From positions 1 to 44,401 of the IMG/VR virus record IMGVR_UViG_3300046516_000558: DNA of 44,401 nt; one strand, written 5' to 3'. Below are positions 1 to 8,063 of this stretch, in pieces. Numbering within the stretch: position 1 is the stretch's first letter; every line of letters starts with the position of its first letter. Source of the stretch: a virus. Below the pieces are notes generated by a model. That model saw nothing but the letters and a program-made list of their open reading frames with translations. It was not told the DNA's origin and did not search any database. The position numbers and the translations under genes were made by a program.

Positions 1-223
1 CATTCGTCAGCGGGTCCATCGCGCCCGTACCCGGGACCACGCTGGGCGACACAGTCGGCAGAAACTCAGTCTGCCAGTCGAACAGCCGATTCTTCACGTT
101 CCGCCGGCGAATGGCGCTCATCACCGGCGTATCAAACGGATCGATGTTGTAGATTACATTTGACAAGTCTTCTCTGTTCCCCACCGCATTGTACGTGGTG
201 AAGGCGTTAGTAACCTTGGGCAT
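1..223 (-). CDS. Major capsid protein, N-terminal fragment (cut by window edge)
   Basis: This is the first 74 codons of a major capsid gene, cut by the window edge; its full-length counterpart is at 43284-44306. The ten substitutions at 85-191 relative to that copy leave the protein unchanged, and the one at 28 gives Thr instead of Ser at codon 66. A strong Shine-Dalgarno GGGAG (235-231) lies 7 nt before the ATG (223-221), inside the perfect palindrome GGGAGCTCCC (226-235). The gene follows the scaffold gene by 14 nt, the usual scaffold-capsid order. Whether this is the same gene seen twice (circular genome) or a second allele cannot be settled from sequence alone. Confidence 0.9.
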   Translation of the reverse strand, partial: MPKVTNAFTTYNAVGNREDLSNVIYNIDPFDTPVMSAIRRRNVKNRLFDWQTEFLPTVSPSVVPGTGAMDPLTN

Positions 224-225
224 TG

Positions 226-235
226 GGGAGCTCCC
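226..235 (-). promoter_or_regulatory. Palindromic ribosome-binding site of the capsid gene
   Basis: The perfect palindrome GGGAGCTCCC contains the capsid Shine-Dalgarno (GGGAG, 7 nt before ATG). The identical site recurs at 44309-44318. Base pairing between or within transcripts could modulate capsid translation; that function is inference. Confidence 0.5.
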
Positions 236-237
236 AG

Positions 238-1356
238 TTAGAGGATCCTACGGAACACTTCTGCGGCGTCGTCGAGACGTCCGCTGCTCGCCAAACGGCG
301 TTGTGCTTCGTCGAGTCCTCTTCGGGGCGCATTCCCTAAGGGTGTAGCCGCACCGGGAGTTAACGTTCGACCTTTGCCCGGAACCTCGGCGCGTGGTTTC
401 GCCGCTGCCATCATCCGGTCGTACTTGCTCGCCTTGCGCAGGATGGCCAGCATCCTGGGGTCATAAACCGTGGCGACTTCTTGCTCACTAAATCCCGCCG
501 AAAACGCCGTTCGACGCATCGACGAAATCTCTTTTTCGAGAGCCTGCTTATCAGCGATCTTGCTGTCAAACACGAACCTCGAGAACCCATCTACCGCATA
601 TTTCTCCAGCCGTCTATCCGCTTCCTGCGCATGGATCTGCGCCATCTGCTCGCGCTCGCGCTGACTTTGCGCCAACTTCGCATATAAACCCTGGTAAATC
701 TTCTGCTGCCTGTGCGCCTCTTGCGGATTGACCAGGAACTCCTGATCCCAGTTGGGCTCAGGCGGCATCATCGTCCGGACGTCGTTCTCGTATGCCTCCT
801 TGGCCTGTATCATCAGTTGCCAATTGGCCTGCTGACGCTGATGGTCTTCCTCGAGCGCATTGCGCAACGCCGTCAGCTCGGTCAGACGTCGGTGGAAAGT
901 CTCCTGGCGGATGTAGCCATTGAGCGCCTCGCCCAGCGTGACTTCCTGCGGCCGGCCGTCGACGACTACTTCATATTTTTCGTCGTCGTCGTCCCGCGGC
1001 TTCCGCTCGGAAACTTCGACGTCGCCGGCCTCTGCAACGGCGCGCTCCTCATCGGTGAGCTCGGCGTCGTCGTCATCGTGAGCCCCAATCCTTGTTGGAC
1101 TCTCGGGCTTGGCCCCGTGTACCTCGTCCCGATCGGTTTCCCTGCCACGGCGAACCTCCACTTCCTTCGATCGCCGCCGACCGTCGTCGCCAGCGTCCGA
1201 ACCGCCTTCAATCTCACGCGGCGAAAACATCTCCTCTGGCTCGCCGCGCGTTTCGACAAACTTCCCCGCCTGATCGCGCGGCCGCGTCGGCGGCGGAACG
1301 TCGGTCATAAGCTCCGCTTTGAAGACCTCCGCGGCCTCGTCGGTGCCTTCAGCCAT
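238..1356 (-). CDS. Scaffolding protein (capsid assembly)
   Basis: A 372-residue protein in the classic scaffold position between portal and capsid genes. The N-terminal third is low-complexity, charged and rich in Asp, Glu and Arg; around residues 130-160 comes the segment VVVDGRPQEVTLGEALNGYI, which resembles the 'D-G-x-E-V-T-L-x-E-x-L-x-G-Y' signature common in phage scaffolds. A long Gln/Arg/Glu-rich helical region (about 160-260) looks like a coiled coil. It would template procapsid assembly and then leave the head. The ATG overlaps the stop of the upstream 88-residue gene (TAATG), so the two are translationally coupled. Its 3' end is repeated at the right edge of the window (44321-44401). 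Assignment rests on position, composition and the motif. Confidence 0.75.
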   Translation of the reverse strand: MAEGTDEAAEVFKAELMTDVPPPTRPRDQAGKFVETRGEPEEMFSPREIEGGSDAGDDGRRRSKEVEVRRGRETDRDEVHGAKPESPTRIGAHDDDDAELTDEERAVAEAGDVEVSERKPRDDDDEKYEVVVDGRPQEVTLGEALNGYIRQETFHRRLTELTALRNALEEDHQRQQANWQLMIQAKEAYENDVRTMMPPEPNWDQEFLVNPQEAHRQQKIYQGLYAKLAQSQREREQMAQIHAQEADRRLEKYAVDGFSRFVFDSKIADKQALEKEISSMRRTAFSAGFSEQEVATVYDPRMLAILRKASKYDRMMAAAKPRAEVPGKGRTLTPGAATPLGNAPRRGLDEAQRRLASSGRLDDAAEVFRRIL

Positions 1357-1622
1357 TATTTCTTTCTCGCTTCGTGCATCTTTTGATTGTTGATCAGGAT
1401 CTGCAATTCCTGCGGGATCATCTCAAGCGCCCTGATCTGCGCCTTCAATATCCGATCGCGCCCCTCGTCGTTCGAGTCCATCATATCGGCAAACCACCGC
1501 TTGCGCAGTTCGAGGATCGCCGTCGTGAACGCCTTGTTGTTGAGGAGCTCATGCGCCTCATCCGCCAGCTGCCGCCGCTGAATGCTCTCGTCGACCGGCT
1601 TGAATGGGATCGGATCGGTCAT
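1356..1622 (-). CDS. Small conserved phage protein between portal and scaffold
   Basis: An 88-residue, helix-rich, charged protein. The ATG overlaps the portal stop (ATGA) and its stop overlaps the scaffold start (TAATG), so it is part of a tightly coupled head-morphogenesis block. The segment ELRKRWFADMM and the Leu/Glu/Gln-rich C-terminus suggest a small helical protein. I have seen similar small proteins beside podovirus portals but know no function; a portal or scaffold accessory role is inference from position only. Confidence 0.75.
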   Translation of the reverse strand: MTDPIPFKPVDESIQRRQLADEAHELLNNKAFTTAILELRKRWFADMMDSNDEGRDRILKAQIRALEMIPQELQILINNQKMHEARKK

Positions 1623-4315
1623 TTCGCCGGACCTTTCGGTTTCATCTTCGCGATCGTCTGCGCGTTCTGCAGCGTGGCGTCTGTCGTAGCCGATTGATGC
1701 TGGCGATCCAGCCGCGCCTGCTCCTCTTCATGCAGCCGATCCGCATCGGCTTGCTGTTCGGCGGAGATCGTCTTCACCCCGGTCAGCGCGTGCCCGGTCA
1801 TCGCCGCATGATGATCCGCCGCCATCTTCGTCATCGCCTGGACGTGGCCGGAATTGATCTTCGCCATGTTCTGCGCGTGCGCCTGTTCCTGCGCCTGGGC
1901 CTGCAAGATCGCCTGCCGCTCCTTGTCCTGGCCGTCTTGCGCAGTTTGGTCCTGCTGCGCTTGCGACTCAGCCATGTCTTGCTGCGACTGCTGATCCTGC
2001 GACTCGCTGTCCTGCTGGTTCTTCATCAGCTGAGCCGCCAACTGCGCCAGCGCGACATGATGGTCGACGCCAGCCTGCTGACCCTGCAAATCGAGCTTCT
2101 GCAAATCGATCTGCGTCTTCGCCTCGAGCTGCCGATGCTTGAAGGCGTCCTCCTGCTGCATCTTGGCGCGATCGATCGTCTGCTGCCCAACCGCCTTCGC
2201 CGTCTCGGCGCGAACCTTCTCCATCATCGCCTGCGCCGCCATCGCCTGCGGATCGGGCGGCTTCGGAGCCGACAGCATCATCTGCATCTGCTGCGGCGTC
2301 GGCGTCTTGAAATAGCGACCAACGTTTTTCACGTTCGCCAATGCGAGCATGTCGGTCATCGTGTTGAGCATCTCCTGCGGCCCGCAAATCGGGTTGCCCA
2401 ACCCCATCTGCGCAATCAGCGCAGTCTGGTCGTTCTTGATCCCCGACAGCGCAACCACCCGCACCATGTCGTTGCCCTTGCCGAGGTTCGGATTGACCTC
2501 GACTGACATGCTCTGATCAAACGTCGACGTGTCGAACGGGACAAACTTGCCGTTGACCCTTAGCGTACGCGGCGGGTTCGGGTTCTCGCAGATTTCGTTG
2601 TAGAGGCCCGTAAACAGATCCCTAAAGCCAGTTTCGCAAAGCACACGCGCGACCAGCTCGACCCGTTCCTGCGCACCGTTGATAACCGCCTCGACGCCAA
2701 TTTGAGTGGAACTCTGAATTGCTTTGGGGTCCAAGCCTTTCGCCGCATCGGTCAATCCCGTCCGTCGCGCCAGCATGTCGTTCATCAATGTGACGACCGG
2801 CAGCGCGGCCTGACCGACGAACGGCGTCTGCGTATACATCACCGACGCGTTCGGATCGCCGCGCGTTCGGATCACCGCGCCGAGGTCGTCGTTGAGCGCG
2901 TCGTCGAGGTTCACCATCAATTCATTGACGACGGTCTTCGGGTTGATCGACTCGGCCAGCGAGTCGAGGATCCCGCGCATCATGTTGGTCTTAATTTTCT
3001 GGATGTCTTCGGTGTAGTCGGTGATCGAGTCGCCCACGATGGTGTGGCTGATCGGATCGCAACTGAATAGCGCGAACTTGACCCGGTTCGCCTCCTCGTC
3101 GGAGACGATCTTATGGTCGTCGCCCATCGTGCAGATATAACGGAGCTCGGGCTGTCCGTCGGCGTTCTTGTCCGCCTTGATGTACCACTCGCCGTAGAGC
3201 ACGCCGTCGCCAACCCGCGTCGACATGAAACGCCCAGCGTTGCGCAGCTGGGCTTCCATCGTGAATTCGTTGATCTGCTGCGACTGGATATGGTCCATGC
3301 ACAGTTCGCGCGGATAACCCATCGCAATCATCTGATCGATCGGCACCACTCGCTCATGGCCGACGAGTCGGCTGTCGCGAAATGACCGCGCATAGCGATC
3401 GAGCCGCATCTCTTCCGGAGGAACGCCGGCGATCTTGATCAGCGGCTTGTCGATCTCATACTGGACGATCACCTCGTCGAACGTCGGCGGGGGCGGTCCA
3501 GGCGGCGGCATCAGCGCATTCGGAGGCATAGACAACCCACCCGGCCCAGGCGGCGGAGTCGCGGCCGGCCCAGGCGTCGGCATAGGAGGCGCTGATGGCG
3601 GCAAGGGCGACGGCGCGGGCATGGAGGGCGGCGACGGCATCCCGCTCGGGATCGGCCGGCCAACATGCACCAGCTTCGCGCTCGGGTTCTCGAGCAGGAT
3701 CTGCTGAACCTGGTCCGCGGTGATCTTGGTGAACCGCTTTCGTGACGTCTCCTTGTTCTCGTCGCACCACCATTTCACAAACCCCGTTCGAACCGTCAAC
3801 GCATCTTTCAACGCGCCATAAAGGGTCAGAAAACCCGGATTGTCGCACCAGAACACGTAGTTGACGTAGTCGGTCGCTTCCTGCGCCTTGTCGACCTCGT
3901 CCTGGCTGCGCGGCACCAGAAACACCGGGTTCTCGCTCGCCGCAAACAGCCGAATGAGAGAGGGCAGCATCAACATGATCGCGTCGCGCACGTCGGTCGA
4001 AACGTAAGTGCTGCGGTTCGCCGTCTCTTTGTCGTAGCCGAGGATCTGCGCGTAAGTGGCGTTGGGATCCTCGATGATCGTGGTGTCGGACCCAGCCATC
4101 TGACCGCTCGAGTCGAGCCGCGGCAGAAGCCCGTAATAATATTCCTGCGCCTGGTTGCGGTCGCCGGCGAGAAACGAACCCTCGTAGTCGCGAGAGTCGG
4201 TGATCATCGCCTGAATGTACTCGTTGTAGGAGTCCGGATCGGTCGGATCATAGGCGGCCGTGCTTCCGCCGCCCTTGTCTTCCTTGAACGACGCGAAAAT
4301 CCGTTCCATCGCCAT
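1619..4315 (-). CDS. Portal protein
   Basis: An 898-residue protein matching podovirus portals of the P22 type: the segment at about 108-150 (STDVRDAIMLMLPSLIRLFA...) and the region around ILDSLAESINPKTV are characteristic. It would form the dodecameric ring at the capsid vertex through which DNA is packaged and ejected. Two features are unusual: a proline-rich stretch of nearly 60 residues at about 221-278 interrupts the core, and the last 200 residues are Gln/Ala-rich and strongly coiled-coil, consistent with an extended barrel. Large size compared with P22 portal (about 725 residues) is explained by these additions. The start at 4315 has an alternative ATG two codons later. It follows the endolysin gene by 6 nt. 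Confidence 0.88.
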   Translation of the reverse strand: MAMERIFASFKEDKGGGSTAAYDPTDPDSYNEYIQAMITDSRDYEGSFLAGDRNQAQEYYYGLLPRLDSSGQMAGSDTTIIEDPNATYAQILGYDKETANRSTYVSTDVRDAIMLMLPSLIRLFAASENPVFLVPRSQDEVDKAQEATDYVNYVFWCDNPGFLTLYGALKDALTVRTGFVKWWCDENKETSRKRFTKITADQVQQILLENPSAKLVHVGRPIPSGMPSPPSMPAPSPLPPSAPPMPTPGPAATPPPGPGGLSMPPNALMPPPGPPPPTFDEVIVQYEIDKPLIKIAGVPPEEMRLDRYARSFRDSRLVGHERVVPIDQMIAMGYPRELCMDHIQSQQINEFTMEAQLRNAGRFMSTRVGDGVLYGEWYIKADKNADGQPELRYICTMGDDHKIVSDEEANRVKFALFSCDPISHTIVGDSITDYTEDIQKIKTNMMRGILDSLAESINPKTVVNELMVNLDDALNDDLGAVIRTRGDPNASVMYTQTPFVGQAALPVVTLMNDMLARRTGLTDAAKGLDPKAIQSSTQIGVEAVINGAQERVELVARVLCETGFRDLFTGLYNEICENPNPPRTLRVNGKFVPFDTSTFDQSMSVEVNPNLGKGNDMVRVVALSGIKNDQTALIAQMGLGNPICGPQEMLNTMTDMLALANVKNVGRYFKTPTPQQMQMMLSAPKPPDPQAMAAQAMMEKVRAETAKAVGQQTIDRAKMQQEDAFKHRQLEAKTQIDLQKLDLQGQQAGVDHHVALAQLAAQLMKNQQDSESQDQQSQQDMAESQAQQDQTAQDGQDKERQAILQAQAQEQAHAQNMAKINSGHVQAMTKMAADHHAAMTGHALTGVKTISAEQQADADRLHEEEQARLDRQHQSATTDATLQNAQTIAKMKPKGPAK

Positions 4316-4321
4316 GACGGG

Positions 4322-4888
4322 TTAGCCCAAAGCTTCTTTGAACGAAGCGTAGTATCCAGCAATCAGGTCGGCCTTGTCGAGGCCGTTGACGATCTTGCGC
4401 GCGTTGACCGGGTCTTCGGTGTCGGCGTCGAAATATTTCGGCAGGCCGACCCCAGTGAACCAGCCGTCGATCATCCCGTCATAAAGCACCAGCGCCGCCG
4501 GCTCGTGCTCGAGCATCCGATGCGGATATTGATGCATCGGGCAAACCACGCCGTAATTATCGGCCAGGGATTGCTCGCCCTTTTTGTAGTTGTCCTCCCA
4601 GGTCAGCTGGACGTAGCCCCGGCCATAGTAGCAGTTGCCATAAGGACCGGCGGGCTGGGCGTAGCTCGAGCCGCCGCCCTTGCCGTACTCCTCGATCGGC
4701 TCCATCGTCGCCGCGCTCTCGTGATAGGCGGTCGCCAACGCGTAAGCGAGCCAACGCATATCCTTGCTCGGGAAATGCATCTCCCAGACGTCGAGGAGAT
4801 AATTGAGCCCGTCGACCTGACTTTGCGAGAGAACGCCATTGAAGACGCTCTCCCGCACGCTCGCGAAGAATTTGTCCCGGTCGATCAC
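4322..4888 (-). CDS. Endolysin, glycoside hydrolase family 19-like
   Basis: A 188-residue lysozyme-like muralytic enzyme. The segment LAYALATAYHESAAT places a probable catalytic Glu at residue 57 (HES), and YYGRGYVQLTWEDNY (about 87-101) is the GH19 chitinase/endolysin signature. It should cleave the glycan strands of peptidoglycan at the end of infection. No signal peptide or transmembrane segment is visible, so release probably needs a holin; candidates are the membrane proteins at 5610-5855 and 42308-42598. The start is GTG and overlaps the previous stop (GTGA). Placement between terminase and portal, far from the holin candidates, is somewhat unusual. Confidence 0.85.
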   Translation of the reverse strand: MIDRDKFFASVRESVFNGVLSQSQVDGLNYLLDVWEMHFPSKDMRWLAYALATAYHESAATMEPIEEYGKGGGSSYAQPAGPYGNCYYGRGYVQLTWEDNYKKGEQSLADNYGVVCPMHQYPHRMLEHEPAALVLYDGMIDGWFTGVGLPKYFDADTEDPVNARKIVNGLDKADLIAGYYASFKEALG

Positions 4889-5358
4889 TTGGGTTCTGGC
4901 GCGGGCGGCAGCGTATTGTCGATGCCCGAATTGGGATCATACGCCTTCACCGTCCACTCTTGATTGGGACGCTTGATCGCAACTACAACCTTGTCCTCGT
5001 ACTCGGAGGGCACCTCCGGGAGCTCGTTGCTGATCTCGACGTCCTCGCCCTCGGGAAGCGAATTGTCGATCCGGTCACGCCCCCACCAACTGCCCGGCGG
5101 ACGATTGCCAGGATGCGGCTGGCCCCCGACCTGGCCATAACCGGGATCAACCGGCCCGCCATGACTCGGCAGACCATGGTCAGGGTGCCCCGGATGGTAA
5201 ATCGGGCCACCGCCGACGTGGCCATGTGAGGGGAGTCCGTGGCTCGGATGACCGGGATGATAAATCGGGCCGCCGCCGACATGGCCGGGCGGTCCGCCGG
5301 GGAGTTCGTTGCCGGCATGGCCGGGCTCGAGCGGGACGATCCAATAAAGTTGCGGCAT
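4885..5358 (-). CDS. Gly/His/Pro-rich tandem-repeat protein, unknown function
   Basis: A 157-residue protein. Residues about 20-67 consist of two near-perfect tandem units of roughly 21 residues built on HVGGGPIYHPGHP followed by HGLPSHG, with a third degenerate unit after them. The composition (His, Gly, Pro, Tyr) suggests an extended, possibly metal-binding linker. The C-terminal half is different: acidic, ending in a globular-looking segment (EDKVVVAIKRPNQEWTVKAY). A GGAG Shine-Dalgarno lies 6 nt before the ATG. It sits between a small protein and the endolysin. I know no function; structural or host-surface interaction is conceivable but unproven. Confidence 0.7.
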   Translation of the reverse strand: MPQLYWIVPLEPGHAGNELPGGPPGHVGGGPIYHPGHPSHGLPSHGHVGGGPIYHPGHPDHGLPSHGGPVDPGYGQVGGQPHPGNRPPGSWWGRDRIDNSLPEGEDVEISNELPEVPSEYEDKVVVAIKRPNQEWTVKAYDPNSGIDNTLPPAPEPK

Positions 5359-5367
5359 GAGAAGCTC

Positions 5368-5613
5368 CTACGCTGTCGGCGTATCCTCTGTAGTCGGCGC
5401 ATCCTCTGTAGCAGCTTTCGGCGACGGCTGGTTCGCGTCCGCTAATTTCTTTTCAATCTCCAGCAACGCTTCGTGGACAATCCGCCAGCGCGGATTGCCC
5501 GACGTCGCCTGAACCGCCGCCCCTACAAACTGCTCGGGCTCATCCATCTCGATTAAGAGGTCAAGGTTCTTGCTCACCTTCTCCGCTCCCTTCGGCATGT
5601 CGTCCTCCGTCAT
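5368..5613 (-). CDS. Small acidic protein, unknown function
   Basis: An 81-residue protein beginning MTEDDMPKGAEK. I chose the ATG at 5613 because it overlaps the stop of the upstream membrane-protein gene (ATGA, 5613-5610); a longer reading in the same frame runs across that gene and is a shadow. The middle is helical (FVGAAVQATSG, IVHEALLEIEKKLADA) and the tail is Thr/Pro/Glu-rich and probably disordered. It lies in the packaging-lysis part of the late operon. No family recognised. Confidence 0.65.
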   Translation of the reverse strand: MTEDDMPKGAEKVSKNLDLLIEMDEPEQFVGAAVQATSGNPRWRIVHEALLEIEKKLADANQPSPKAATEDAPTTEDTPTA

Positions 5614-5855
5614 ACCAATCCCCTCGCCCGTCTGCGCCGCATCAACCGCGCCTGGTTCATCTTGCGCACAAACTCTTCGTCGGTCAAAGGCGGCGGCGGC
5701 GTAGGTGGACCAGGATCGATATAAGGCGGCTCGACGTAAGGCTTGGGCCCAAATAAACGTCGCCAAAGCGCGTAAATGAGAAACAGCGGGAATAAAAATA
5801 ACGGGGCGAGCATCCAACCGGCAAGTAGACAAAAAATCGCCCAACCAGCGCTCAT
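5610..5855 (-). CDS. Small membrane protein, holin candidate
   Basis: An 81-residue protein with a long hydrophobic N-terminal half (about residues 3-32, enough for one long or two short membrane helices), followed by a Pro-rich segment and a basic C-terminus (MRRRRARGLV). Its start overlaps the large terminase stop (ATGA) and its stop overlaps the next start. Size, hydrophobicity, basic tail and proximity to the endolysin gene (two genes downstream) fit a holin or spanin-like role, but no family is recognised and the call is inference. Confidence 0.65.
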   Translation of the reverse strand: MSAGWAIFCLLAGWMLAPLFLFPLFLIYALWRRLFGPKPYVEPPYIDPGPPTPPPPLTDEEFVRKMNQARLMRRRRARGLV

Positions 5856-7174
5856 ATCAAACCCCGCAACCGCCGCCGCAACCGCCCGCCCGCGCCGCTA
5901 CTGGACATAAAGCCGCCACTGATCATCGGCAAGCCGACACACCCAGTCCGAAACGCATCCGCAGCGTCCTCCGCCTCGTCCGCCACCGCGACCCCGCTCT
6001 TGCCCCGGCGATAACTGCGCAACCGCGCCAGCCCCTTGCGCGTGCTTTCCGCGTCAAACCAGCTCACCCCCAGGCAACCCCGCGTCGCGGTGATCCCGTC
6101 CTCGGTGCTATGATTGGGAACGGTGATCACCGGCTCCCTGAGCAAAGTGTTGAGCTCATGCCGCCGAGAGTGACCCGTCGCTAGCTCCTTCACCTCGACG
6201 TCATGCGGCAGCAAATGCGCCCGGTACTCGTAACCGCCAACCTTGGCCTTGATTGCAAGCAGATCAGCATAATGGCTCAGGCTTTTGCCCCGCCCCTCGA
6301 TGTAGTCGATCCAGTGCAGCTCCCGCCCGCAGACCTGAAATAACCAAATGCACTGCAAATGCCGGATGCCCAAATCCCACGCCGTGATGACGCTGGCGTT
6401 GAGGTCCGGGGCGACCTTGGTCACCCGGTTCTGGCTCTGCAAGCTGTTGATCGCCTCCTGGTAGTAAGCCCCCTCAACCGGAGCCTGGAACGAGCACAAC
6501 ATCTCTCTGGCAAACTCGTCCGGAGACATGTCAGCCCGCATCTCCTCAACCTCGTCCGGATTGAGCGCGCTGGTCCCGGTGTCGGTCACCGGAATATCGA
6601 ACACATCCCAGCCGGGATCGTCGTCAGCGCGCAGTTTCAGAGCGTGGAAATGATCCTCCCCCGCCGCCGTTCCCGATACAATCGCAAAACCCCGGTAATC
6701 AGCCAGGCAAGGGCGCACCACAGAGGTGAAAGCGTTGGGATGGAGAAGAGGGTACTCGTCAAGAACAGCGCCGTCGAGATAAATGCCGCGCATCCGCTCG
6801 TAAGCAAGAGCGCCGCCGTAAAGCCGAATTTGGGCTTGGTTTGGAAGCGTGACACTGAGCTCGCCTTCCATATACCGGACGCCGGGGATCGCTTGGGTGT
6901 AGTGCTTGAGATAACCCCATACCAAATCCTTCGCCGCGTCAAAGGAAGGACCAATGTACGCGTAACGAGGCGGAGGAGTGGAACGATCGTTGATGTTGGC
7001 AGCCCGTATAAGCTGGTTGACCAACGCCACCGTCTTCCCCGCCCGACGATGCGCAACAACAAATAACCAGCGCTTGGAAGAGGCATGCAAAGGAACGAAA
7101 TGGGGCCGAGGTCGATACGGCACACGTACACGAGTGGCGTCGGTATCGGAAAGTGCATCATCGACGTCAGTCAA
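5852..7174 (-). CDS. terL: Terminase large subunit
   Basis: The ATPase-nuclease motor that packages DNA through the portal. From the start chosen here (440 residues), Walker A is AHRRAGKT at 41-48, Walker B is VLDE at about 137-140, and the RNase H-like nuclease shows DLG near 257-259 and a late acidic motif near EAEDAADAFRTG. I start at TTG 7174: it has GGAG 7 nt upstream, overlaps the stop of the preceding small gene, and places the conserved 'P-Y-x-P-R-P-x-F' N-terminus where the family usually has it. An in-frame reading from 7336 would add 54 residues unlike any terminase, over another gene's frame. Confidence 0.92.
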   Translation of the reverse strand: MTDVDDALSDTDATRVRVPYRPRPHFVPLHASSKRWLFVVAHRRAGKTVALVNQLIRAANINDRSTPPPRYAYIGPSFDAAKDLVWGYLKHYTQAIPGVRYMEGELSVTLPNQAQIRLYGGALAYERMRGIYLDGAVLDEYPLLHPNAFTSVVRPCLADYRGFAIVSGTAAGEDHFHALKLRADDDPGWDVFDIPVTDTGTSALNPDEVEEMRADMSPDEFAREMLCSFQAPVEGAYYQEAINSLQSQNRVTKVAPDLNASVITAWDLGIRHLQCIWLFQVCGRELHWIDYIEGRGKSLSHYADLLAIKAKVGGYEYRAHLLPHDVEVKELATGHSRRHELNTLLREPVITVPNHSTEDGITATRGCLGVSWFDAESTRKGLARLRSYRRGKSGVAVADEAEDAADAFRTGCVGLPMISGGFMSSSGAGGRLRRRLRGLI

Positions 7175-7340
7175 TAGGGCTCCAAACGAGAACGCGGCCG
7201 TCAATGCGCGGATCGCCAGTGACCTTGCGCCAATAAGCAAAACGATCGGCGTGCTTGGGCAACGCAAGACACTCGTCAATCGCAGCCTGGGCGACCCGAT
7301 GAACAATCCGGTTCGAACCCCCAAGCCAAAACTCAACCAT
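7167..7340 (-). CDS. Small protein between the two terminase genes
   Basis: A 57-residue protein (66 if the ATG at 7367 is used) starting MVEFWLGGSNRIV, squeezed between and overlapping both terminase genes by a few bases. The ATG at 7340 overlaps the small-terminase stop. The C-terminal half (YWRKVTGDPRIDGRVLVW) looks like a folded small domain. It explains why the large-terminase frame must start later. No function recognised; a packaging accessory role is inference from position. Confidence 0.6.
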   Translation of the reverse strand: MVEFWLGGSNRIVHRVAQAAIDECLALPKHADRFAYWRKVTGDPRIDGRVLVWSPID

Positions 7341-7776
7341 CCGCGTCGTGCTCAATGAGAGGTCCATCGTCCCAGCTTATGATGATTTTGGTCGGGCCGC
7401 CAAGCGCAAGCGTCGGTGGGGAGGATTGAGTGGATGGGGCAAGCGGATGATCCTGGAATTGACGGGTCTGACTGACCTTCGACGCAGCCCACTCCCGGCG
7501 ACGGTCGTCGTCGTCCTTGAAGGCTCTCGCATACTCGTGATGAACCTTGTCGTTCAGAAGAGAGACAAGCTCCTGGTGAAGCCGGGTGAGACGCGGGCTG
7601 CGCCGGATTACGCGAACGAGACGGAGCGGCTCAACCTTCAGGGTTTGGGAGGCGAGCGCAATCTCCCCCTCGGCAAGGTAAAGCGCGGTCGCCGCCTCCT
7701 CGACGTCAATAGGGGTGGTCGAAGGACGCTGGTCGTACGAGTAATAGGGGAGGGGAAGAAACTCATCCTCGATCAT
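7333..7776 (-). CDS. Terminase small subunit (putative)
   Basis: A 147-residue protein, first gene of the late arm and immediately before the large terminase, as expected for the DNA-recognition subunit. Residues about 24-70 (VEEAATALYLAEGEIALASQ, then VEPLRLVRVIRRSP) form a helix-turn-helix-like segment as in other small terminases; the C-terminal third is Pro/Ser/Thr-rich. The ATG lies only about 25 nt from the AT-rich divergent promoter region. Identification rests on position and the HTH-like pattern; sequence conservation in this family is low. Confidence 0.7.
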   Translation of the reverse strand: MIEDEFLPLPYYSYDQRPSTTPIDVEEAATALYLAEGEIALASQTLKVEPLRLVRVIRRSPRLTRLHQELVSLLNDKVHHEYARAFKDDDDRRREWAASKVSQTRQFQDHPLAPSTQSSPPTLALGGPTKIIISWDDGPLIEHDADG

Positions 7777-7779
7777 GTG

Positions 7780-7815
7780 GATTGCCCGATTTTTGATGTA
7801 TTATATTTTAGCCCA
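7780..7815. promoter_or_regulatory. AT-rich divergent promoter region
   Basis: An AT-rich island between the two arms, conspicuous in GC-rich surroundings. On the minus strand it holds a perfect TATAAT (7805-7800) placing a start site about 17 nt before the late-arm ATG, but no good -35 box at 16-18 bp, so late transcription may need an activator. On the plus strand TTGCCC (7782-7787), 16 bp and TATTTT (7804-7809) form a possible promoter. Between here and 8075 I see GGGGCCCC (7908-7915) and the tandem element below, but no convincing gene. Confidence 0.4.
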
Positions 7816-7974
7816 ATTGCTCGGTCGCTACCATCCCCAGTACCGGAACTAGAAGTGACCGGGCGGAGGGGGGCTTCAAGGATCTCGCCCACCCACGACA
7901 CGACGAGGGGCCCCGCTCATCCATTGCATGAACGCCGCAGCGTCGAGCTCGTGCGTCACATTAACTCTCACGCA

Positions 7975-8031
7975 TTAACAAGGACTGCGACAAGGACTGG
8001 CATTGACAAGGACTGCGACTAGGACTATGTG
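7975..8031 (+). promoter_or_regulatory. Tandem promoter-like element ahead of the early arm
   Basis: Two copies with a 28-bp period. The second is TTGACA (8003-8008), the 17-bp spacer AGGACTGCGACTAGGAC and TATGTG (8026-8031). The first is TTAACA (7975-7980) with almost the same 17-bp spacer. Closely related elements occur at 9811 and 11245. Perfect -35 boxes and fixed 17-bp spacing indicate sigma-70-type promoters; conservation of the spacer suggests an additional regulator. Confidence 0.6.
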
Positions 8032-8063
8032 TTGGACGCGCGCCCATCATGCGCGCCAACATA

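Larger units (their letters stand above)
1..318. repeat. Left copy of 318-bp terminal direct repeat
   Basis: Bases 1-318 align without gaps to 44084-44401. I count 11 substitutions (positions 28, 85, 88, 89, 101, 131, 143, 146, 155, 188, 191) and complete identity from 192 to 318. The overlap joins the scaffold and capsid genes in frame with the rest of the late operon, so the window most likely represents a circularly permuted or circularised genome of about 44,083 bp. The mismatches mean the two ends come from slightly different variants, or that there are two real copies. Confidence 0.93.

Noticed and set aside
1604-2506. 300-codon plus-strand frame opposite the portal C-terminus
   Set aside because: Leu/Arg-only composition mirrors the Gln-rich coiled coil on the other strand.
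7175-7336. 54-residue N-terminal extension of the large terminase
   Set aside because: Overlaps another plausible gene, has no terminase similarity, and a better TTG start with GGAG exists at 7174.
7348-8022. 224-codon plus-strand frame across the divergent promoter
   Set aside because: Runs antisense to the small terminase and through promoter-like sequence without a start signal.
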